DNA from: Desulfarculaceae bacterium
Lineage (GTDB): Bacteria > Desulfobacterota > Desulfobacteria > Desulfobacterales > Desulfobacteraceae
Length of the DNA: 5,516 nt
NCBI GenBank assembly: GCA_021737205.1
Contig: JAIPEK010000167.1
Coordinates: 1-5,516, forward strand
Direction: 5' to 3'
Under the pieces are notes generated by a model, which saw only the letters and a list, made by a program, of their open reading frames with translations, did not search any database and was not told where the DNA came from. Positions 1-3,768 of this stretch are shown one piece after another (within the stretch, counting starts at the first letter, position 1; the number at the start of each line of letters is the position of its first letter). The position numbers and the translations under genes were made by a program.

Positions 1-7
1 GGCCCTC

Positions 8-26
8 GCAGCCCGTCCAGGGCTGC
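8..26. repeat. Perfect 7-bp GC-rich hairpin
   Basis: GCAGCCC (8-14) and GGGCTGC (20-26) are perfect inverted repeats around the 5-base loop GTCCA. It lies 8 bases before a second, larger hairpin that also has a 5-base loop. No T-run follows, so a Rho-independent terminator is not supported. Function unknown. Confidence 0.6.
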
Positions 27-34
27 TCTGAGGA

Positions 35-82
35 CAATGTCGGAACCGGCCACGTCGTGTGGCCGGAAACCGACCGACATTG
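35..82. repeat. Two-tier hairpin (9-bp outer, 8-bp inner stem)
   Basis: The outer arms CAATGTCGG (35-43) and CCGACATTG (74-82) pair perfectly. Inside, CCGGCCAC (46-53) pairs perfectly with GTGGCCGG (59-66) around the 5-base loop GTCGT. The two stems are separated by an asymmetric internal loop (AA on one side, seven bases on the other). The regular architecture suggests a structured RNA, an mRNA 3' structure or a repeat-element copy. No T-tract follows and I recognise no RNA family. Confidence 0.6.
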
Positions 83-308
83 AAATCCGCTACAGGTTAT
101 ACCGGATCGTCTGCTGCCTCCGCCCGTGCCATACACACATATGAGTTTTGGATAACCGCTCGAAAACCGGTGCAAAGGGGCGAGAATAATTTCATGCGAT
201 CGCCCTGGAGAAAAAATACAGGGGGTTGCATTTGGAGCCTGGGTGCTGATATGTTCGTATCAGGGTGAACCGATAAACTTCTGTTTGTATGAAAGAACAA
301 CATTTTTT

Positions 309-368
309 ACCATGAAGGCCATGAAGGAACTGAAGCAAAATCTTCATGAACTTCATGCTCTTCATGGT
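309..368. repeat. Inverted array of 9-base repeats upstream of the HMA gene
   Basis: The right arm has CTTCATG three times at exact 9-base spacing (342, 351, 360). The left arm has ATGAAG, ATGAAG and CTGAAG at the same 9-base spacing (312, 321, 330). Bases 309-326 pair with 351-368 over 18 positions with one mismatch and one G-T pair, and 331-335 pair with 342-346. An outer match, ATGAAAG (289-295) with CTTTCAT (372-378), extends the symmetry. It could be a multi-site operator or an mRNA leader structure for the metallochaperone gene. The frame is also open and continuous with that gene, where the repeats would read as x-K and L-H triplets. Confidence 0.65.
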
Positions 369-420
369 GATCTTTCATCATTTGTTGTGGCCGCCCGGGC
401 CATGAATCTTATTTACTTGA

Positions 421-427
421 AAGGAGG
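421..427 (+). promoter_or_regulatory. Ribosome binding site deciding the HMA start
   Basis: AAGGAGG is a full-strength Shine-Dalgarno sequence 4 bases before ATG 432. It settles the 69-residue form over longer in-frame versions. Confidence 0.85.
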
Positions 428-431
428 AGCC

Positions 432-641
432 ATGAAAAAAGTTGTTTTGAACGTGGAGGGAATGAGTTGCGGCCACTGTTCGGCAACCGTTCAGAAGGCC
501 CTTGAAGCCTTGGAGAATGTAACTGATGTCCATGTGGATCTTGAAGGCAGGAAAGCTCACTTTTCAACTGATGACGACAGTGTCGTCCCCAAAGCCGTGG
601 ATGCCGTGACTCAGGCCGGGTACAAGGCGGAACCGGCCTGA
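432..641 (+). CDS. HMA-domain metallochaperone (CopZ/Atx1-like)
   Basis: A 69-residue protein made of a single heavy-metal-associated domain. The metal-binding loop GMSCGHC (residues 10-16) supplies Cys13 and Cys16. The C-terminal AGY (62-64) and the beta-alpha-beta-beta-alpha-beta pattern fit the family, and the length is typical of free-standing copper chaperones. Such proteins carry Cu(I), or sometimes other soft metals, in the cytoplasm to P-type ATPases or regulators. The start at 432 is chosen because AAGGAGG (421-427) lies 4 bases upstream and the HMA domain begins at once. The frame is open further left (GTG 243, ATG 312, 321 and 402), but those starts lack good ribosome binding sites. 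No P-type ATPase partner is visible. Metal specificity is inferred from the family. The gene is convergent with arsC. Confidence 0.93.
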   Translation: MKKVVLNVEGMSCGHCSATVQKALEALENVTDVHVDLEGRKAHFSTDDDSVVPKAVDAVTQAGYKAEPA

Positions 642-648
642 TGGGAAA

Positions 649-697
649 GCCGGTATGTTTCTTTGGTTCTGTTTGCGTTTCTTTCACTCATACCGGC
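649..697. repeat. Inverted repeat between convergent HMA gene and arsC
   Basis: GCCGGTATG (649-657) and CATACCGGC (689-697) are perfect 9-bp inverted repeats around a 31-base loop. On the plus strand the loop is pyrimidine-rich and contains GTTTCTTT twice. The hairpin sits between the ends of two convergent genes, where a bidirectional terminator would be expected, but the loop is long and there is no clean T-run after either arm. A terminator role is only a possibility. Confidence 0.4.
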
Positions 698-739
698 CGA
701 TTCCATTTGCAGCCGGATTTTGCCCGTCTCCAGCCGGTT

Positions 740-1186
740 TCAGGCCGATGTTGCGGATAATGATTCCGGCAGCGTTTGTATGTACTCCCTGATTTCGTCT
801 CTCACCCGCCTGTAGATCTCCAGGATCTCTTCTTCCGATCGCGCCGAAGCCGCAAGGATCGGCGGGTCGTCGAATCCTTTGTGGACCCGGTTCACCGGCC
901 CGGGAAAAAACGGACAGCTTTCATCTGCATGGTCGCACACTGTGATCACGTAATCAAAGTTCCCGTTATCCAGTTGATCCACCGTTTTGCTGGTATGACC
1001 GGAGATGTCCACTCCTGCTTCTTGCATGACGGTGGCGGCGTGCGGGTTTACCCCCTGTGCCATGATCCCGGCTGAGTCTGCCTCGATTGTTTCCCCCTTG
1101 AGGGCATTGCAGAACCCTTCGGCCATCTGGCTTCTGCATGAATTTCCGGTGCACAGAAATAATATGCGCAGTTTTTGATCATTCAT
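740..1186 (-). CDS. arsC: Arsenate reductase, thioredoxin-coupled (low-molecular-weight PTP fold)
   Basis: ArsC reduces arsenate to arsenite in the cytoplasm, normally recycled by thioredoxin and thioredoxin reductase. The 148-residue product has the P-loop CTGNSCRS (Cys12, Arg18; CX5R) right after the first beta strand. The redox pair is Cys84 and Cys91 in VCDHADESC, and the acidic loop DDP (106-108) would carry the general acid. These match the Staphylococcus aureus pI258-type family, not the glutaredoxin-linked E. coli type. The start at 1186 is preferred because AAGGA (1197-1201) lies 10 bases upstream and the protein then opens like its relatives. In-frame alternatives at 1195, 1210 and 1222 (TTG) have poorer context. 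The gene lies 36 bases after the acr3 stop on the same strand, so the two are probably co-transcribed. Confidence 0.95.
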   Translation of the reverse strand: MNDQKLRILFLCTGNSCRSQMAEGFCNALKGETIEADSAGIMAQGVNPHAATVMQEAGVDISGHTSKTVDQLDNGNFDYVITVCDHADESCPFFPGPVNRVHKGFDDPPILAASARSEEEILEIYRRVRDEIREYIQTLPESLSATSA

Positions 1187-1222
1187 TTTGTCCATATCCT
1201 TATGGTTCATGGGTTGTTTCAA

Positions 1223-2404
1223 TTATTCGAACCAGTGCCGGGTTTTCAGGCATATCCGGACCAGCATCAACATCACGGGGACCTCGATCAGCACTCCGAC
1301 TACCGTGGCAAGGGCGGCGCCGGACGACAGCCCGAACAGCATGACCGCAGTGGCGATTGCCACCTCGAAGTGGTTGGAGGCGCCGATCATGGCGGACGGG
1401 GCCGCATCTTCATAGGAAAAGTTGAAAAGCCGGGCGAGCCCGTATCCGAGCGCGAAGATCACCACCGTCTGGATAAAAAGCGGGATGGCGATCCACAGGA
1501 TTGTCAATGGGTTCCGGACGATCATTTCCCCTTTAAAGGAAAACAGCAGGACCAGTGTCACCAGGAGAGCGGTGATGGTGATCGGGGTCAGGATATGAAG
1601 GAACTTTTCTTCAAACCACTTCTCCCCCTTCCGCCTGATGATCAGTTTCCTGGATACGTATCCGGCGGCAAGGGGCAGTGCCACGTAAATACCGATGGAA
1701 AGCACCAGGGCCTGCCAGGGCACCGGCAGTTTGCCCACGCCCAGGAGGAAACCGCCGAGAACGCCGTACAGGACCAGCATGGTCAAAGAGTTGAGCGCCA
1801 CCATCACGAGTGTGTGGCCGTCGTTTCCCCTAGCCAGGAACCCCCAGACCAGGACCATGGCCGTGCAAGGGGCGATGCCCAGAAGGATGCAGCCGGCCAG
1901 ATAACTTCTCCAGAGCGGCACTTCAAGCATGCGGATTCCGTTTTTCACCACCACTTCCCCTGATCCGTAAATCTGGCCCGCGTCAAGGTCGAGCCCGAAC
2001 GGGATTTTAACATAATCCACCGCATCCGGGCCGATGAAATGATAAAACAGGAATCCCAGGAAAAACAAACAGATCCCGTACATGGTAAAGGGTTTGATCG
2101 CCCAGTTGATGAACAGCGTCAGTCCCACCGGCTTTACGTTTTTTCCGGCTCGGACCACCTCTCCGAAATCGATTTTCACCATGATCGGGTACATCATGAA
2201 AAACAGGCACACGGCAATGGGGATGGATACCACGGGTGCGCCGTTCACGCTGATGGCCATACCGTCCAGGGTTTCGGCAATTCCGGGGGCGATTTTGCCA
2301 AGAGCGATCCCGGCGATGATGCAGAGGATCACCCAGACGGTCAGATACCGTTCGAAAAATCCCATTCCCCCATCCGCGGTTTCTGTCGGTTGGTATTCCT
2401 TCAT
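1223..2404 (-). CDS. acr3: Arsenite efflux permease, ACR3 family
   Basis: An inner-membrane carrier of the bile/arsenite/riboflavin transporter superfamily that expels arsenite, driven by the membrane potential. The 393-residue product is strongly hydrophobic, with about ten membrane segments. The key family sites are present: Cys180 in GIAPCTAMVLVW, GASNHFEVAIA (341-351), and Glu374 in GVLIEVPVML. These correspond to the Cys and Glu known to be essential in ACR3 proteins. Residues about 125-165, before the Cys helix, form a longer polar stretch than I expect in compact bacterial ACR3s. The start at 2404 has AAAGGA (2412-2417) 7 bases upstream. It is the first gene of a probable acr3-arsC operon, divergent from arsR. 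A weak promoter may be TTGCGG (2457-2462) with TTCAAT (2435-2440), spacing 16. The ArsR-like palindrome at 2525 does not overlap it. Confidence 0.96.
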   Translation of the reverse strand: MKEYQPTETADGGMGFFERYLTVWVILCIIAGIALGKIAPGIAETLDGMAISVNGAPVVSIPIAVCLFFMMYPIMVKIDFGEVVRAGKNVKPVGLTLFINWAIKPFTMYGICLFFLGFLFYHFIGPDAVDYVKIPFGLDLDAGQIYGSGEVVVKNGIRMLEVPLWRSYLAGCILLGIAPCTAMVLVWGFLARGNDGHTLVMVALNSLTMLVLYGVLGGFLLGVGKLPVPWQALVLSIGIYVALPLAAGYVSRKLIIRRKGEKWFEEKFLHILTPITITALLVTLVLLFSFKGEMIVRNPLTILWIAIPLFIQTVVIFALGYGLARLFNFSYEDAAPSAMIGASNHFEVAIATAVMLFGLSSGAALATVVGVLIEVPVMLMLVRICLKTRHWFE

Positions 2405-2501
2405 TGAAATGTCCTTTCCAAATTGTGAGCGTTTATTGAATCATCTCCGGCTTCCACCGCAACTGCCACCGGTCTTTCCTTGTACAAAAGAACAGGGAGG
2501 C

Positions 2502-2530
2502 TTGACAGGTTCAGAAGTGACCGGTATATT
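2502..2530 (+). promoter_or_regulatory. Consensus sigma-70 promoter of arsR
   Basis: TTGACA (2502-2507), a 17-base spacer, then TATATT (2525-2530): a perfect -35 and a near-perfect -10 at ideal spacing. Transcription should begin near 2536-2538, which makes a start codon at 2537 essentially leaderless and favours ATG 2555. Confidence 0.85.
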
Positions 2531-2546
2531 CCGATTATGGAATATA
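2525..2546. promoter_or_regulatory. Probable ArsR operator over the arsR -10 and start site
   Basis: TATATTCC (2525-2532) and GGAATATA (2539-2546) are perfect 8-bp inverted repeats with a 6-base spacer. GGAATAT recurs at 2550-2556, 11 bases (about one helical turn) after the copy at 2539, followed by GGAAT at 2557-2561. Overlap with the -10 box and predicted transcription start is where an autorepressor of the ArsR/SmtB family would act. Binding by this ArsR is inferred. Confidence 0.65.
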
Positions 2547-2554
2547 TAGGGAAT

Positions 2555-2908
2555 ATGGAATCATTTGTCAAGGTCATGAAAGCACTTTCAGACCCGGTCC
2601 GGGTAAAAATGCTGAAAATGCTTCAGGAAAAGGAACTTTGCGTTTGCGAGATTTATACGGGCATCGAAATTTCCCAGTCCGCTGCATCCAAGCACCTGAA
2701 AACCCTTATGGATGCGGGGCTTGTAAAAAGCGAAAAACAGGGATTGTGGGTGAACTATTCTCTTTTTCACAACGGGCCGAACCCGTTTGCATGCGCAATT
2801 CTCGGCAATCTGGCCCTGTGGCTGGAAGAGGATGAAGACGTAAAAAAAGTCAAGAAGCAACTGCCGTTTCTGGACCGGGAGAAGATCTGCGGGAAAGATG
2901 TTACATGA
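2555..2908 (+). CDS. arsR: ArsR/SmtB-family metalloregulator
   Basis: A 117-residue winged-helix repressor that should bind the ars promoter and release it when arsenite or a similar metalloid binds. The helix-turn-helix core runs from ALSDPVR (10-16) through ISQSAASKHLKTL (39-51) to the wing GLWVNYSL (63-70). ELCVCE (27-32) supplies the Cys29-x-Cys31 pair at the head of the recognition region, the classic As(III)-sensing motif. Further cysteines are Cys80 and Cys112. ATG 2555 is chosen because the strong upstream promoter predicts a transcript starting near 2537 and AGGGA (2548-2552) lies just ahead, although its 2-base spacing is short. In-frame ATG 2537 (leaderless), ATG 2576 and an earlier start at 2480 are possible; 2480 precedes the promoter and is unlikely. 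The gene is divergent from acr3-arsC and ends 10 bases before a convergent DUF2080 gene. Confidence 0.93.
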   Translation: MESFVKVMKALSDPVRVKMLKMLQEKELCVCEIYTGIEISQSAASKHLKTLMDAGLVKSEKQGLWVNYSLFHNGPNPFACAILGNLALWLEEDEDVKKVKKQLPFLDREKICGKDVT

Positions 2909-2918
2909 TATTCAGGGT

Positions 2919-3104
2919 TCAGTCAATTTTCACAATTTTAACGCTGTAGCCGATCCAGTCTTGCGGCAAATAGATTCTTCCGCTGTTTCCACTCGGCTTC
3001 ACCACTTTTTCCACGATTTCTTCACCGTAAACCTCGAATTTGACTTTAAAAGCCGAATCGCTTTTTTTGTCAGACGGTCTTTCCATGATTTTTGCAGGGT
3101 TCAT
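2919..3104 (-). CDS. DUF2080-family (transposon-associated) small protein
   Basis: A 61-residue protein. Its C-terminal half, KPSGNSGRIYLPQDWIG (36-52) followed by VKIVKID, matches my memory of the DUF2080 'transposase-associated' family, best known from archaea such as Methanosarcina. The xxGRIYLPxxW core followed by a hydrophobic strand also resembles the swapped-hairpin AbrB/MazE DNA-binding fold, so a small DNA-binding or antitoxin-like role is plausible but inferred. The N-terminal 20 residues are polar and lysine-rich. The start at ATG 3104 has only a weak AGG upstream; ATG 3086 is an alternative. No transposase lies in the window. The gene is AT-richer than its neighbours, driven by a consensus promoter inside a large palindrome, and placed between arsR and a broken aldehyde dehydrogenase gene, all consistent with acquisition by transfer. 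Confidence 0.8.
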   Translation of the reverse strand: MNPAKIMERPSDKKSDSAFKVKFEVYGEEIVEKVVKPSGNSGRIYLPQDWIGYSVKIVKID

Positions 3105-3152
3105 TTTTCAGGCCTGTTGATTGTCCTATGAATTTCTATCCTGTACACAACT

Positions 3153-3181
3153 AATATATCATCGTTCGATCGTTATGTCAA
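3153..3181 (-). promoter_or_regulatory. Consensus sigma-70 promoter of the DUF2080 gene
   Basis: On the minus strand, TTGACA (3181-3176), a 17-base spacer and TATATT (3158-3153) give a perfect -35, ideal spacing and a near-perfect -10, the same boxes and spacing as the arsR promoter. The predicted start near 3146 leaves a leader of about 42 bases before ATG 3104. Confidence 0.85.
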
Positions 3182-3201
3182 TATTGATATAACGATCGAA
3201 C
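3164..3201. promoter_or_regulatory. 38-bp near-perfect palindrome, probable operator of the DUF2080 gene
   Basis: GTTCGATCGTTAT (3164-3176) and ATAACGATCGAAC (3189-3201) are perfect 13-bp inverted repeats. The 12-base centre itself contains the palindrome TCAATATTGA (3178-3187), so only the 3177/3188 pair breaks symmetry. Each arm includes the palindrome CGATCG. It covers the -35 box and most of the spacer of the DUF2080 promoter, so a bound dimer or tetramer would block transcription. Autoregulation by the DUF2080 protein is one hypothesis; a mobile-element end or target site is another. Confidence 0.75.
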
Positions 3202-3303
3202 TGAAACTATTATCCTGTGTCTCCATACCGGCATTATTTTTATGCTTTATTCCGGAAGCTCACCAATGTTTTACAAAAAAGAATTCCTGGTTCACAAAGT
3301 CCA
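3202..3303. other. AT-rich spacer between palindrome and aldehyde dehydrogenase fragment
   Basis: No gene, terminator or terminal inverted repeat was found. Only short symmetric bits occur, such as TTCCGGAA near 3250 and a 4-bp GCAT/ATGC stem just before it. This marks the probable right border of the AT-richer DUF2080 segment. Confidence 0.4.
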
Positions 3304-3768
3304 TCAGGCACCGAACCAGCTTTGGGGCCGGTTGTTGAAATTTTCGAAAATGTGCTTGAGTTCGCAGTATTCTTCAAATCCGGCTTTGCCCAGCTCCCGT
3401 CCGATCCCGGACTGTTTGTATCCGCCCCACGGGGCCTTGGGAAAGTAGATGTTGAAGTCGTTGGCCCATACTGTACCGAACCGGAGTCCTCTGGAAACCC
3501 GGTCGATACGGGCCGGATCAGTGGTCCAGAAGCCTGCGGCAAGGCCGTAGGCGGTGTTGTTGGCAAGAGTTACCGCTTCATCTTCTGTGTCAAATTGTTC
3601 CACAGTGATCACGGGCCCGAAACTTTCCTCTTTCACGATTTTCATGTCTCCGGTGCAGCCGGTGAACAGGGTGGGCAGGTAGAAAAATCCGTTTTCAAGG
3701 ACCGGGTCATCCGGCCGTCTGCCCCCGGTCACAAGGGCGGCTCCTTCTTTTTTATCCTTCTTTTTCAA
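3304..3768 (-). pseudogene. Aldehyde dehydrogenase, C-terminal fragment
   Basis: The 154-codon frame is the last third of an NAD(P)-dependent aldehyde dehydrogenase, close to the betaine-aldehyde dehydrogenase group in style. Visible family motifs are LVTGG (12-16), EESFGPV (47-53), YGLAAG (74-79) and WGGYKQSGIGRELG (114-127). Full-length members have about 480-500 residues, so roughly 340 are missing, including most of the NAD-binding domain and the catalytic Glu and Cys; it cannot be an active enzyme. Homology begins around 3753, right at the fdhA stop codon. The only starts are TTG 3768, inside the fdhA end, and GTG 3732, which by chance has AAGGAG 8 bases upstream, so a short peptide could still be made. 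An 11-bp repeat at the junction suggests joining by recombination or deletion. The intact 3' end argues that this is a truncation and not decay by point mutation. Confidence 0.85.
3742..3765 (-). repeat. 11-bp direct repeat at the fdhA / aldehyde dehydrogenase junction
   Basis: On the minus strand AAAAAGAAGGA occurs at 3765-3755, ending the fdhA reading frame, and again at 3752-3742, at the first conserved codons of the aldehyde dehydrogenase fragment (K-E-G-A). The two copies are offset by 13 bases. The repeat may be the scar of microhomology-mediated joining, or chance in lysine/glutamate-rich codons. Confidence 0.6.

Larger units (their letters stand above)
1..431. other. Gene-poor left region upstream of the HMA gene
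   Basis: No gene is recognisable here. Open frames on both strands are short and give low-complexity or arginine/cysteine-rich translations without family motifs. One frame, entering from the left edge and stopping at 81-83, has C/G-rich third positions and might be the last 26 codons of a gene outside the window, but the same bases form strong hairpins. The stretch 84-288 shows only a short hairpin (CTGATA at 246-251 with TATCAG at 258-263). The stretch 289-378 holds the inverted 9-mer array listed separately. I saw no convincing sigma-70 promoter for the HMA gene. Confidence 0.5.

Noticed and set aside
8..82. tRNA-Sec, riboswitch or Rho-independent terminator
   Set aside because: There is no cloverleaf, no riboswitch consensus that I recognise, and no T-tract after the hairpins.
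59..268. A 69-codon plus-strand frame starting with GTG
   Set aside because: There is no ribosome binding site, no family resemblance, and its start lies inside the right arm of a strong hairpin.
243..431. N-terminal extension of the HMA protein from GTG 243 or ATG 312
   Set aside because: AAGGAGG at 421-427 points to ATG 432, where the domain begins at once; the upstream starts lack ribosome binding sites. The repeat-rich open frame is kept as a finding.
1175..1963. A 262-codon open frame on the plus strand
   Set aside because: It is antisense to acr3 and its translation is a low-complexity, histidine/glutamine/aspartate-rich shadow with no family motif.
2443..2546. Minus-strand frame ending in a Gly/Cys tail (GGSCGGSRR)
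   Set aside because: It resembles Cys-rich protein tails, but it spans the arsR promoter and operator, has no visible start, and is probably chance.
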